64,000 nucleotides of DNA from Uruburuella testudinis (lineage in GTDB: Bacteria > Pseudomonadota > Gammaproteobacteria > Burkholderiales > Neisseriaceae). Both the position numbers and the translations under genes were made by a program. The stretch spans positions 744,001 to 808,000 of the forward strand of contig NZ_CP091508.1 of assembly GCF_022870865.1 (NCBI RefSeq), written 5' to 3'. The first letter of the stretch is position 1, and every line of letters begins with the position of its first letter. This document shows positions 37,911 through 47,465 of the stretch, in pieces. The notes beneath the pieces were generated by a model. That model was not told the DNA's origin. It searched no databases and was given only the letters and a program-made list of their open reading frames with translations.

Positions 37911-39350
37911 ATGAAAATTTTACATGCCGCTTCAGAGCTTTTCCCCTTGTTGAAAACCGGAGGCTTGGCCGATGTGCTGGGCGCATTGCCGTTTGCCCAA
38001 TTGCAGCGCGGCAACGATGTGCGGGTGGTGCTGCCTTATTATCCGAAAGTGCGCGAAGCGTTGCCCGATGCGGCAGAAGTGGCCGTGCGCGATAATTTCG
38101 GCGGCCATATCATAATCCGTTATGCCGATTACAACGGCTTGGGGCTGTATCTGATTGATGCGCCGCACTTGTTTGAGCGCGCCGGCAATCCGTATCACGA
38201 CGAACATTACAACGATTACCCCGATAACGTTATCCGTTTCGGCGTGTTGGGTTGGGCCGCCGCCGCATTGGCCACCGGCATGGATGAACTGTGGGGCAGG
38301 GCCGATGTGCTGCACGCGCACGATTGGCAGGCCGGTCTGGCGCCGGCTTATCTGCACGCTTGGGGTGTGGATGTGCGCAGCGTGTTTACCATCCACAATA
38401 TCGCTTATCAGGGCATGTTTCAGGCGTATCATCTGCCCGAACTGGATTTGCCGTGGCAGATGTATCATGTTGAAGGGTTGGAATTCCACGGCCAGATTTC
38501 ATTTTTGAAAGCGGGCTTGTATTACGCCGGCTGCATCACCACCGTCAGCCCTTCGTATGCCGAAGAAATTACCCACGAACCCGCCGCTTGCGGAATGCAG
38601 GGTTTATTGCAAAACCGTTTGGAAGAAGGCCGTCTGAACGGCATTTTAAACGGTGTCGATGAAGCGGTATGGAACCCGCAAACCGATACGGCGCTGGCAA
38701 AAAATTATCATCTCAAAGCCATGCAGGGCAAAAAAACCGATAAAAAAGCGGTGCAGCAATGGTTTGGCCTGCCGCAAGACGATAACGCTTTGCTGGCGGT
38801 GATGGTTTCGCGGCTGACACCCCAAAAAGGCGCCGATTTGCTGCTGGCCGCCCTGCAAGACACTCTGGCGGCCGGCGGCAAATTGCAATTTGTGTTGCTG
38901 GGCAGCGGCGAGCCGGAGCTGGAGCAGGCTTTCCGTGATTTGGCCGCTGCTTGGCCGCAGCAGGTCGGTGTGCACATCGGCTACGATGAGCAATTGGCGC
39001 ACAATTTGATCGCCGGCGGCGATGCCATTTTGATTCCCAGCCGCTTCGAGCCTTGCGGCCTCACCCAGCTTTACGGCCTCAAATACGGCACGTTGCCGAT
39101 TGTGCGCCGCACCGGCGGGCTGGCCGATACGGTGGTGCATACCGATGCGGATACTCTGAAACAGAAAACCGCCACCGGCTTTGTGTTTGAAGAGCCGTCT
39201 GCCGCGGCACTGGCCGGCGTGCTGACGCAAGCGTTGGCTTTGTGGGACAAACCCCGCATCTGGTCGGCTGTGCGCAAACAGGCCATGTTGCAGGATTTCG
39301 GCTGGCATAAGGCGGCCGAGCACTATGAAAGCTGTTATGGCCGTCTGTAA
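37911..39350 (+). CDS. glgA: Glycogen synthase
   Basis: 479 residues from ATG 37911 (MKILHAASELFPLLKTGGLA); CAGGAG lies eight bases upstream. KTGGLADV is the ADP-glucose-binding motif; also HAHDWQAGLAPAYLH, VSRLTPQKGADLLL and SRFEPCGLTQLYGLKYGTLP (E-x7-E). GT5, GT-B fold, transfers glucose from ADP-glucose to the growing alpha-1,4 chain. Family length about 477. Partner of GlgC and the MalQ-GlgB fusion. Confidence 0.96.
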   Translation: MKILHAASELFPLLKTGGLADVLGALPFAQLQRGNDVRVVLPYYPKVREALPDAAEVAVRDNFGGHIIIRYADYNGLGLYLIDAPHLFERAGNPYHDEHYNDYPDNVIRFGVLGWAAAALATGMDELWGRADVLHAHDWQAGLAPAYLHAWGVDVRSVFTIHNIAYQGMFQAYHLPELDLPWQMYHVEGLEFHGQISFLKAGLYYAGCITTVSPSYAEEITHEPAACGMQGLLQNRLEEGRLNGILNGVDEAVWNPQTDTALAKNYHLKAMQGKKTDKKAVQQWFGLPQDDNALLAVMVSRLTPQKGADLLLAALQDTLAAGGKLQFVLLGSGEPELEQAFRDLAAAWPQQVGVHIGYDEQLAHNLIAGGDAILIPSRFEPCGLTQLYGLKYGTLPIVRRTGGLADTVVHTDADTLKQKTATGFVFEEPSAAALAGVLTQALALWDKPRIWSAVRKQAMLQDFGWHKAAEHYESCYGRL

Positions 39351-39725
39351 AAACCGCCTTTAAACAGCGGTGTTTGCAGATGATGATGCATACCGATTGT
39401 TTACCCAGCGCCACACAGCCTTGCATTTGGCTGCTGTAGCGGTAAAATTGTTGACAATAATTATCTGTCGGTCATTGCATCGTGCTACAATTTCAGCAAC
39501 GTTTGTTCTAGGTTTTTTCTGACTATTCGTTTATGAGGGGATTTTTGCTCCTGAAATGCGTGATGCCAAGCAAAAACGCATCTGTCAGCCGAATGGATAG
39601 GATTACCCTAGAGTCGGCCGGGTGCTCGGTTGGCGGTTGTCTGCCGGGCTGTATGGCAGAGGAGGCAGCAGCGGGTGCCCGGCCGGTAATATTTTTCCAC
39701 TTTTTTAATATGATTAGGATTCATC
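39351..39725. other. glgA-glgP gap with decayed miniature element
   Basis: At about 39509-39609 a strongly eroded copy of the miniature element (left end CTAGGTTTTTTCTGAC, right end GGATTACCCTAG, body CCTGAAATGCG...AAGCAAAAACGCA). The rest has no gene. glgP begins at 39726 without a strong ribosome site. Confidence 0.45.
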
Positions 39726-42215
39726 ATGGCCAGACTTCCCGAATATGAATACCGCATGCCTACCACGGATGCCGACCGCATCCGCCAATCCATCGTATTT
39801 AAGCTGATTTTCATCCTCGGGGTGGATCCTAAAGACGCCAAGCCCGAACACTGGCTCAACGCGGCCATGTTTACCGCCCGCGATCTGGTTACCGAAAGCT
39901 TTTTGCGCACCCGCCGCAGCCATATCGACCACAAAAAACGCATGGTTTATTACCTTTCGATGGAATTTCTGTTGGGGCGAGCGTTTACCAATTCGCTGAT
40001 CAACGAAGGCATCTACGACGCTTTTAAAGAAGCGTTCCAACAGCTGGAGCTGGATTTCGACACCGTGATCGGCGAAGAAGAAGACCCCGGCCTCGGTAAC
40101 GGCGGCTTGGGGCGCTTGGCGGCGTGCTTCCTTGATTCGCTGGCCACTTTGCGCATTCCGGCAATGGGCTACGGCATCCGCTATCAATACGGCATGTTCA
40201 AACAAGAAATTATCGACGGCCAGCAAGTTGAAAAACCCGATTTGTGGCTCGATAAAGACATGGCCTGGCAGTTTCCCCGCCCCAACAAACACTATCCCGT
40301 GGCATTCGGCGGCCAGCTGCACATCGAAGACAATGTGCGTTGTTGGGAGCCGGCAGAAAAAATCACCGCCTTGGGTTTTGACGAGATCATTCCCGGCTAT
40401 GGCGGCGAAGTTGCCAACCCGCTGCGTTTGTGGACCGCCCATGCCGGCTATCTGTTTGACTTGGCCGATTTCAATAAAGGCGACTATTTTGCCGCCATGC
40501 GCAATCAAACCAGCGATGAAAATATCTCGCGCGTGCTTTATCCCAATGATTCCACCGAAAGCGGCCGCGAATTGCGCCTGAAGCAGGAATATTTTTTGGT
40601 ATCCGCTTCGATTCAAGACATCATTGCCCGCCATAAATGCCGTTTCGACAGCATCGACACCCTGGCCGACGAAGTGGCCATCCACCTGAACGACACCCAC
40701 CCGGTGCTGGCCATTCCCGAGCTGATGCGGCTGCTGATCGATGTGGAAGGCTGGACATGGGAAAAAGCCTGGGATACCTGCTGCAAAGTATTTTCCTACA
40801 CCAACCATACGCTGATGAGCGAAGCGCTGGAAACCTGGTCGCTTGATTTGATGGGGCGCATGCTGCCGCGCCACCTTGATATCATTTTTGAAATCAATAA
40901 AATCTTTTTGGACGAAGTGCGCGCGTTGGGGCTGTTTGACGAAGATTTCATCCGCCGCGTATCCATTATCGATGAAAGCAACGGCCGTCGTGTGCGCATG
41001 GCTTGGCTGGCTGTTGTCGGTTCGCACAAAGTCAACGGTGTGGCCAAAATCCATTCTGATTTGATGACCACCTCGATTTTTGCCGATTTCGCCAAATTGT
41101 TCCCCAGCCGCTTTACCAACGTGACCAACGGGGTAACGCCGCGCCGCTGGATTGCCGTGGCCAACCGCCCGCTGACCGCTTTTTTAGACAAACATCTCGG
41201 CACCAACCAATGGCGCCTGCATCTCGAAAAAATCGCAGCGCTCAATGATTTGGTGGATGACAAAGCCGTGCAGGAAGAATTTGCCGAAGTCAAACGTGCC
41301 AACAAGCAGCGGCTGGCCGACTATATCGAAAAAGAGCTGGGCATCAAAATCAGCACCGAAGCCTTGTTTGACGTGCAGATCAAACGCATTCACGAATACA
41401 AGCGTCAAGCCATGAATGTGATGCACATTATTGACCGCTACAACCAAATTTTGGAAAACCCCGATAAAGATTGGCAGCCGCGCGTGTTCATTTTTGCCGG
41501 CAAAGCCGCTTCATCTTATTATGTGGCCAAAAAAATCATCCGCCTGATTAACGACGTTGCGGAAGTGGTGAATCATGACGAGCGTATTCGTGATTTGATT
41601 AAAGTGGTGTTTATTCCGAATTACAGCGTGAGCCTGGCGCAAATCATTATCCCCGCCGCCGATTTGTCGGAGCAGATTTCGCTGGCCGGCACCGAGGCTT
41701 CAGGCACCGGCAATATGAAATTTGCGCTCAACGGCGCCCTCACCGTGGGCACGCTTGATGGTGCCAACGTGGAAATCCGCGAAAAAGTGGGCGACGAACA
41801 TATTTTCATTTTCGGCAACACCGTGGAGCAGGTGGAAGCCTTGCGGCAGAAAGGCTATGATCCGCTCGATTATCTTGAAAAAGACCCCGATTTGCGCCGT
41901 GTGGTCAAACAAATCGTTACCGGCTTCTTTTCACCGCAAGAGCCCAACCGCTATGCCGACGTATCGCAGGCCTATGGCGATTATTATCAGGTAATGGCCG
42001 ATTTTCGCAGCTATGTCGACACCCAATACCGCATCGATGATTATTACCGCGATAAGGGTAACTGGTATCGCTCGGCATTAATCAATATCGCCAATATGGG
42101 GCATTTCTCTTCCGACCGTTCGATTGCCGAATATGCCGAAAATATTTGGAACATCAAACCGTTGACCGAAGCAGAGCTGCCGCCCGAAGACGACCGTTTC
42201 AGCATATCTGTCTGA
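39726..42215 (+). CDS. glgP: Glycogen/maltodextrin phosphorylase
   Basis: 829 residues, normal for GT35. EEDPGLGNGGLGRLAACFLD near residue 120, HLNDTHPVLAIPELMR near 320 and the pyridoxal-phosphate lysine in EASGTGNMKFALNGALTVGT (about residue 660-680). Releases glucose-1-phosphate from chain ends, working with GlgX to mobilise the glycogen made by the upstream genes. Ends in a strong inverted-uptake terminator. Confidence 0.96.
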   Translation: MARLPEYEYRMPTTDADRIRQSIVFKLIFILGVDPKDAKPEHWLNAAMFTARDLVTESFLRTRRSHIDHKKRMVYYLSMEFLLGRAFTNSLINEGIYDAFKEAFQQLELDFDTVIGEEEDPGLGNGGLGRLAACFLDSLATLRIPAMGYGIRYQYGMFKQEIIDGQQVEKPDLWLDKDMAWQFPRPNKHYPVAFGGQLHIEDNVRCWEPAEKITALGFDEIIPGYGGEVANPLRLWTAHAGYLFDLADFNKGDYFAAMRNQTSDENISRVLYPNDSTESGRELRLKQEYFLVSASIQDIIARHKCRFDSIDTLADEVAIHLNDTHPVLAIPELMRLLIDVEGWTWEKAWDTCCKVFSYTNHTLMSEALETWSLDLMGRMLPRHLDIIFEINKIFLDEVRALGLFDEDFIRRVSIIDESNGRRVRMAWLAVVGSHKVNGVAKIHSDLMTTSIFADFAKLFPSRFTNVTNGVTPRRWIAVANRPLTAFLDKHLGTNQWRLHLEKIAALNDLVDDKAVQEEFAEVKRANKQRLADYIEKELGIKISTEALFDVQIKRIHEYKRQAMNVMHIIDRYNQILENPDKDWQPRVFIFAGKAASSYYVAKKIIRLINDVAEVVNHDERIRDLIKVVFIPNYSVSLAQIIIPAADLSEQISLAGTEASGTGNMKFALNGALTVGTLDGANVEIREKVGDEHIFIFGNTVEQVEALRQKGYDPLDYLEKDPDLRRVVKQIVTGFFSPQEPNRYADVSQAYGDYYQVMADFRSYVDTQYRIDDYYRDKGNWYRSALINIANMGHFSSDRSIAEYAENIWNIKPLTEAELPPEDDRFSISV

Positions 42216-42236
42216 CAACAGATTGCCGGCAGGCCT

Positions 42237-42282
42237 AAGGCCGTCTGAAAACCTGCGTTTGCAAGTTTTCAGACGGCCTTTT
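42237..42282 (+). terminator. Uptake-sequence terminator after glgP
   Basis: AAGGCCGTCTGAAAAC / GTTTTCAGACGGCCTT, 16-bp stem, 14-base loop, followed by TTCTT. Confidence 0.85.
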
Positions 42283-42674
42283 CTTAATGGCTGCGGTAAA
42301 TGAATCCCCATTCACAAAGTCAGTTAACAAGAGGGTGGGCTGAAGACAGTACAGCGAGCACGACAAGTCGGGCCAACGCCGTCAGGTTATTTTTGTGAAT
42401 GGATATAACGTGAGTTCGGGATAAAAAATTCCCAATAAAGAGCAGCCGATTGGTAGCAAGCTGTTGTTTGTATAAAAATAAAAAACACATCCGGACACCT
42501 TAGGGTGTCCTGATAATTCGATTTACGGGTGCTCTTTGCCCCTGAAAACGCAGCAGATGTGCTTTTAGCGCAAAAAAGATGATGATAGATGACACATCAG
42601 GACACCCCAGCGCCTGATTGTCGCTCAAATAAACCGTTTATGCCCGAACAGATTGCGCGTAAAATCCACCCATT
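42283..42674. repeat. Gene-free stretch with three repeat types
   Basis: 42303-42405 is an inverted GTTGGCTCGC-type repeat (ATTCACAAAGTCAG...GTTATTTTTGTGAATGG). At 42416-42434 stands one end (TAACGTGAGTTCGGGATAA) of the palindromic element seen complete at 56737, followed by similar interior sequence (TTCCCAATAAAGAGCAGCC). At 42489-42500 is an isolated right end of the miniature element, and 42502-42608 a short complete copy (annotated separately). Confidence 0.55.
42502..42608. mobile_element. Short AGGGTGTCCTGA miniature element
   Basis: 107 bp from AGGGTGTCCTGA to TCAGGACACCCC, retaining AATTCGATTTACGGGTGC, AACGCAGCAGATGTGCTTTT and GATGATAGATGACACATCA; the middle palindrome is deleted. 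Confidence 0.75.
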
Positions 42675-45140
42675 ATGAGCGAAAAAACTTGTTTCCATTG
42701 CGGGCTGGATGTGCCTGAAAATCTGGATTTACCGATTGTTTATGAAGGCGAAAGCCATGCGGCCTGCTGTGCCGGCTGTCAGGCCGTGGCACAGAGCATT
42801 ATTGATGCCGGGTTGGGCGGCTATTATAAACAGCGCACTGCCGATGCCGAAAAAGCAGCGCTGCCGCCCGAAGAGATTCTGGCGCAGCTCAAACTTTATG
42901 ATTTACCTGAAGTGCAGGCGGATTTTGTGGAAGCCGATGCCGATGGTGGGCGTGAGGCAGTGTTGATGTTGGGCGGCATTACCTGCGCAGCCTGTGTGTG
43001 GCTGATCGAGCAGCAATTGTTGCGCCTGCCCGGTGTGGTGCGGGTTGATTTGAATTACAGCACCCGCCGGGTCAGGGTGGCTTGGAACAGCCGCCAGGTG
43101 GCGCTTTCCGATATTTTGCTGCGTATTCAAAATACCGGCTACAGCGCCGCGCCGTATGATGCGCAAAAAGTGGAAGAGCAGGCACAAAAAGAGCGCAAAC
43201 AATCGCTTATCCGCTTGGCGGTAGCCGGTTTGAGCATGATGCAGACGATGATGTTTGCGATTCCGACCTATCTTTACGGCAATGAAATCGAGCCGCAATA
43301 TCTGAGTATTCTGCATTGGGGCGCCTTTTTTATGGTGTTGCCGGTGATGTTTTATTCGGCTGTGCCGTTTTACCAAGGCACTTGGCGCGATTTGAAAAAC
43401 CGCCGTGTGGGCATGGATACGCCGGTGGCGATTGCCGTTGTGTTGGCATTTATTGCCGGTGTGTATGCGCTATTGAGCAATGCCGGGCAGGGCATGTATT
43501 TCGAATCGGTTGCCATGTTTGTGTTTTTGCTGCTGGGCGGGCGCTATATGGAGCAGATTGCGCGGCGCAAGGCGGGTGATGCGGCGGAGCGGTTGGTGAA
43601 ACTGGTGCCGGCTTTCTGTCACAGGCTGACCGATTATCCGCACAGTGACCACAGCGAAGAAGCCGCGGTGGTGCAGTTGCAAGCCGGCGATGTGATTGTG
43701 GTGCGGGCAGGGGAAGTGATGCCGGCCGACGGTGTGGTGCTGGCCGGCGAAAGCGAAGTCAACGAGGCCATGCTCACGGGCGAAAGCTTGCCGGTGCCGA
43801 AACAAGCCGGCGCCGCCGTAGTGGCCGGCACACTTAACGCCGCAAGCCCGTTGGTGGTGCGCATCGACACAGTCGGCAGCCAAACACGGCTGGCGCATAT
43901 TGTGAAGCTGCTCGACCGTGCGCTGGCGCAGAAACCCCGTCTGGCCGAGCTGGCCGATCAATATGCTTCATCGTTTGTGTTGGGCTTACTGGTGATGGCA
44001 GTGCCGGTGTTTATCGGTTGGACGCTGTATGCCGATGCACAGCAGGCATTGTGGATTACCGTGTCGCTGCTGGTGATTACCTGCCCGTGCGCTTTATCAC
44101 TGGCCACCCCCACCGCGCTGGCGGCATCTACCGGCAATCTGGCTTCAGACGGCATTCTGGTCAGCGGCAGCCACAGCCTGGAAACTCTGGCACAAATCAA
44201 TGATGTGGTGTTCGACAAAACCGGCACACTGACCAAAGGCGAGCTGGCCGTCAGCCGCGTGATGACTTTAGGCCGTCTGAACAGCAGCGAAGCCGGCGCA
44301 GTTGCGCAAGTGCTGGAGCAGCAGTCGGAACATCCGATTGCACGCGCCATTTTGAAGCATGCGCCGTCCGTTTCAGACGGCCTCGATATTCAAGCGGCGC
44401 AGCGACTCAACCGCATCGGCTACGGCGTGAGCGCTCAAATCAGCCTCAACGGCGAAACGCAGATTTGGGCGCTCGGACGTGCAGATTTTGTGGCCGAAAT
44501 CGCCGGCGCTTTGCCTGCCGGTGCAGAAATGCCGGCGCACAACGGCAGCATGGTGTATCTGGGCAACCAGCAAGGTTTTCAGGCGGCCTTTTTGTTGGAT
44601 GACGAAATCAAGCCGGATATCGCCGCGATGCTGGCCGAGCTGAAGCAGTTCGGCGTACGCCTGCATCTGCTCAGCGGCGACCGCCGTGCCGCAGTTGCTT
44701 CACTGGCGGAGACTTTGGGCCTGGATGCCTGGCATGCCGAAGCCACACCGGAAGACAAACTGGCCTATGTGGAAACCTTGCAGCGGCAAAACCGCAAAGT
44801 GCTGATGGTGGGCGACGGCATCAACGACGCACCGGTGTTGGCCAAAGCCGATGTATCGGTGGCGGTGGCGGGCGGTGCCGATGTCGCGCGCGACGGGGCC
44901 GATGTGGTGCTGCTCAACGACGATATGCGCGTATTGCCGCGCACCGTATACCAAGCCCGCCAAACCCGCACCATTATCCGCCAAAATCTGATATGGGCGA
45001 GCCTGTATAACCTGATCGCCGTACCACTGGCCGTATTCGGCTATGTTACCCCGTGGATCGCCGCCCTGGGCATGAGCCTGAGTTCATTGCTGGTGTTGGC
45101 CAATGCACTGCGGCTGCTGAAGAAAAATAAGGCCGTCTGA
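42675..45140 (+). CDS. FixI/CcoI-like copper P-type ATPase
   Basis: 821 residues. The N-terminus has the YHS-like CFHCGLDVP and CCAGCQAVAQSI pair that marks FixI/CcoI rather than CopA, then an HMA domain with GGITCAACVWLIEQQ (about 96). Transmembrane core with CPCALSLATPTAL (about 475, copper path), DKTGTLT phosphorylation site (about 515), and hinge VGDGINDAPVLAKADVSVA. It pumps copper outward, probably to load cbb3-type cytochrome oxidase. The ccoNOP genes are not adjacent. The stop codon region is followed at once by a CRISPR remnant. Confidence 0.88.
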   Translation: MSEKTCFHCGLDVPENLDLPIVYEGESHAACCAGCQAVAQSIIDAGLGGYYKQRTADAEKAALPPEEILAQLKLYDLPEVQADFVEADADGGREAVLMLGGITCAACVWLIEQQLLRLPGVVRVDLNYSTRRVRVAWNSRQVALSDILLRIQNTGYSAAPYDAQKVEEQAQKERKQSLIRLAVAGLSMMQTMMFAIPTYLYGNEIEPQYLSILHWGAFFMVLPVMFYSAVPFYQGTWRDLKNRRVGMDTPVAIAVVLAFIAGVYALLSNAGQGMYFESVAMFVFLLLGGRYMEQIARRKAGDAAERLVKLVPAFCHRLTDYPHSDHSEEAAVVQLQAGDVIVVRAGEVMPADGVVLAGESEVNEAMLTGESLPVPKQAGAAVVAGTLNAASPLVVRIDTVGSQTRLAHIVKLLDRALAQKPRLAELADQYASSFVLGLLVMAVPVFIGWTLYADAQQALWITVSLLVITCPCALSLATPTALAASTGNLASDGILVSGSHSLETLAQINDVVFDKTGTLTKGELAVSRVMTLGRLNSSEAGAVAQVLEQQSEHPIARAILKHAPSVSDGLDIQAAQRLNRIGYGVSAQISLNGETQIWALGRADFVAEIAGALPAGAEMPAHNGSMVYLGNQQGFQAAFLLDDEIKPDIAAMLAELKQFGVRLHLLSGDRRAAVASLAETLGLDAWHAEATPEDKLAYVETLQRQNRKVLMVGDGINDAPVLAKADVSVAVAGGADVARDGADVVLLNDDMRVLPRTVYQARQTRTIIRQNLIWASLYNLIAVPLAVFGYVTPWIAALGMSLSSLLVLANALRLLKKNKAV

Positions 45141-45153
45141 AAAGCATGATTTA

Positions 45154-45241
45154 TATCATTGCGGCCTGCGTGGCAGTGAACTGTCGGTCATGCGAACGCG
45201 GGCCCCCGTTGTTTATCATTGCGGCCTGCGTGGCAGTGAAC
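45154..45241 (-). CRISPR. Mini-CRISPR with a divergent type I-F repeat (two repeats, one spacer)
   Basis: Two identical 28-base repeats at 45154-45181 and 45214-45241 enclose one 32-base spacer: exactly the 60-nt period of the main array. On the transcribed (minus) strand the repeat begins GTTCACTGCC, then ACGCAGGCCG and CAATGATA; 21 of 28 positions equal the main repeat. The Cas6f stem has one mismatched pair and the G...A loop closure is lost, and the 5' handle is CAATGATA instead of CTTAGAAA. The spacer is GC-rich and starts AACAACGGGGGCC on the minus strand. The right side carries a second copy of the main-array leader. Confidence 0.8.
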
Positions 45242-45380
45242 TAGGCTATTTATCGTTCAACTCTTTTATTCCCAAGCCTGTGGCGTAGAGAGCAGTTATA
45301 GATCTTTTTTAAAAGGCCGCCTGAAACCTTTAAAAAAATCAGGCTCTTTAGGTTATGGTTTAAAAAAGGTGAAATTCCCA
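45242..45380 (-). promoter_or_regulatory. Duplicated CRISPR leader beside the mini-array
   Basis: Aligns base for base, with scattered changes, to the leader at 52077-52210: GCTATTT-ATCG-TCAACTCTTT, CTGTGG, CCTTTAAAAA and CAGGCTCTTT all recur in order. On the minus strand the promoter of the main leader (TTGAGA, 17 bp, TAAAAT) has become TTGGGA with a one-base deletion in the -10 (TAAAT), so transcription is probably weaker or lost. Confidence 0.7.
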
Positions 45381-45605
45381 GAGGATGTGCATTATCATGC
45401 TCAATAGCCTGCAACACCGGTTTATGAAGCAAATACCTTACTATTCTTTATCGCCATTGAATGGTTTCAAATTGCTGCTCAACCGGCCTAAAAAGCCGGC
45501 TGTGGGCAACTGATAATCGCCACTCAAATAAACGCCGCAAAATCAGTAATGCAACAACACACGCCTGTTTGGTAAGTTTTATATCCATTTAAAAATAAAC
45601 AGATA
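45381..45605. other. Gene-free stretch downstream of leuA
   Basis: AT-rich sequence between the duplicated leader and the leuA terminator. I see no open frame with coding character and no clear repeat. Confidence 0.4.
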
Positions 45606-45649
45606 AGGCCGTCTGAAACCATGGAGCTATAGGTTTCAGACGGCCTTTA
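45606..45649 (-). terminator. Uptake-sequence terminator after leuA
   Basis: AAGGCCGTCTGAAACC / GGTTTCAGACGGCCTT with a short loop, 18 bp beyond the leuA stop; T-runs on both sides make it effective in both directions. Confidence 0.85.
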
Positions 45650-45666
45650 TTGCATGGGCAGCCCGC

Positions 45667-47457
45667 TTAAATGCCGCTGCCTTGTGCTTTCAATTTTTCC
45701 GTGCCGAATTCGAGTTTGCTCAATGCGGAAAGATAAGCTTTAGCAGTGGCCACCAGCACATCAGTGTCTGCCCCTTGTCCGTTGACTACGCGGCTGCCGC
45801 GGGCGAGGCGCACAGAGGTTTCACCTTGGCTTTCGGTGCCTTCGGTGACGGCGTTTACCGAATAAATCTGCAAGGTTGCGCCGCTGGCTGCCACGCTTTC
45901 GATGGCTTTGAAAATTGCATCAACGGGGCCGGAGCCGTTGGCGGTGGCGCGATGCTCTGTGCCGCCCACGCTGAACACCACTTCGGCCACGGGCTCTTCG
46001 CCGGTTTCGGTGGTGATTTTTTGCGACAGAAATTTGTAGTGGTCTTGTGACAGATTCACCATTTCGTCTGACACCAGTGCATGCAAATCTTCATCGAAAA
46101 TTTCGCGTTTTTTGTCGGCCAGCTCTTTAAAACGGGCAAATGCGGCGTTGAGTGCTTCTTCGCTTTCCAACTGAATTCCCAAATCGGCCAGCTTGGTTTT
46201 GAAGGCGTTGCGGCCAGAAAGTTTGCCCAGGCTCAGGCGGTTTGCCGCCCAGCCCACCGATTCGGCCGACATGATTTCGTAGGTTTCGCGGTGCTTCAAC
46301 ACGCCGTCTTGGTGGATGCCTGATTCATGGGCGAAGGCGTTGGCGCCCACAATGGCCTTGTTCGGCTGCACCGGGTAGCCGGTCACGGTCGACACCAATT
46401 TGGAGCTGGGCACGATTTGGGTGGTGTCGATGCCGGTTTCGAGGCCGAATACATCGTGGCGGGTTTTAAGCGTCATCACGATTTCTTCGAGGCTGGCATT
46501 GCCCGCACGCTCGCCCAAGCCGTTGATGGTGCATTCTACTTGGCGCGCACCGCCCTGCACGGCGGCAAGCGAGTTGGCCACGGCCAGGCCGAGGTCGTTA
46601 TGGCAGTGGGCAGACCACACTACTTTGTCGCCACCCGGTGTTTTGGCAATCAGCTCGCGGAAAAAGGTTTCAGTGCGGTGTGGCACTGAATAGCCGACGG
46701 TGTCGGGAATATTGATGGTGGTTGCGCCGGCTTCAATCACTGCGCCGCAGATTTCGGCCAGAAAATTGATTTCGGAACGCAACGCATCTTCGCAGGAAAA
46801 CTCAACATCATCGGTGTATTCTTTGGCGATTTTCACCGCTTTCACAGCTGCTTCTACCACCTGCTTGGGTTTCATTTTCAGCTTGTGTTCCATGTGGATG
46901 GGGCTGGTAGCTATAAAGGTGTGGATACGGCGTTTGGCGGCGGGCGCAACGGCTTCGCCGGCAGCGCGGATGTCGCGCTCCACCGCACGGCTCAGCGAGC
47001 AAACGGTGGCCTTGGTCAGGGTTTTGGCGATTTCGTTCACAGCTTCAAAGTCGCCCGGGCTGGCAGCGGCAAAGCCTGCCTCAATCACGTCGACGCCGAG
47101 CTTTTCCAGCTGGCGGGCGACACGGATTTTTTCTTCTTTGGTCATGGCGGCACCGGGCGATTGTTCGCCGTCGCGCAAGGTGGTGTCGAAAATGATAACG
47201 CGTTGGTCTTTCGGCATGGTGGTTTTCTCCAGGGATTCTTGTTGTTGTAAAAATGCATTCAAATCAAGCGGCCGCCCTTGCGCTTCGGCCAGCGCGGTCA
47301 GCTTCTGCAATTGATTGAGCGGTAGCGAGCCGCGGGTGCGCCATTTGTAAATAGCCGCCGTGCTGGCTGCGTGTTGCGGATCTTGCTGTTTTAAGGCTTC
47401 GGCCAGCGCGTTGACGCCGCCGAAATAGGCGATTAAGCGGTCGATGTCCAGCTGCAT
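45667..47457 (-). CDS. leuA: 2-isopropylmalate synthase with N-terminal helix-turn-helix domain
   Basis: 596 residues from ATG 47457 (AAGGGAT ribosome site). Residues 81-596 are a full Leu[32 protein letters not shown], metal site [16 protein letters not shown], and the C-terminal leucine-sensing domain. It condenses acetyl-CoA with 2-ketoisovalerate, the first step of leucine synthesis. Residues 1-80 are an unrelated domain ([34 protein letters not shown]) that looks like a YdaS/Cro-type helix-turn-helix, fused in frame. ATG 47217 (residue 81) has its own GGAG at a fair distance, so a plain 516-residue LeuA could also be made. Operator-like boxes overlap the promoter. Confidence 0.9.
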   Translation of the reverse strand: MQLDIDRLIAYFGGVNALAEALKQQDPQHAASTAAIYKWRTRGSLPLNQLQKLTALAEAQGRPLDLNAFLQQQESLEKTTMPKDQRVIIFDTTLRDGEQSPGAAMTKEEKIRVARQLEKLGVDVIEAGFAAASPGDFEAVNEIAKTLTKATVCSLSRAVERDIRAAGEAVAPAAKRRIHTFIATSPIHMEHKLKMKPKQVVEAAVKAVKIAKEYTDDVEFSCEDALRSEINFLAEICGAVIEAGATTINIPDTVGYSVPHRTETFFRELIAKTPGGDKVVWSAHCHNDLGLAVANSLAAVQGGARQVECTINGLGERAGNASLEEIVMTLKTRHDVFGLETGIDTTQIVPSSKLVSTVTGYPVQPNKAIVGANAFAHESGIHQDGVLKHRETYEIMSAESVGWAANRLSLGKLSGRNAFKTKLADLGIQLESEEALNAAFARFKELADKKREIFDEDLHALVSDEMVNLSQDHYKFLSQKITTETGEEPVAEVVFSVGGTEHRATANGSGPVDAIFKAIESVAASGATLQIYSVNAVTEGTESQGETSVRLARGSRVVNGQGADTDVLVATAKAYLSALSKLEFGTEKLKAQGSGI

Positions 47458-47465
47458 GGTATCCC

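Noticed and set aside
45182..45213. Mini-CRISPR spacer as a second guide to the cas promoter
   Set aside because: By eye I found no CC-flanked match to its first bases (AACAACGG) in the csy or cas1 upstream regions on either strand. It is full length (32 nt) and GC-rich, unlike the promoter region.
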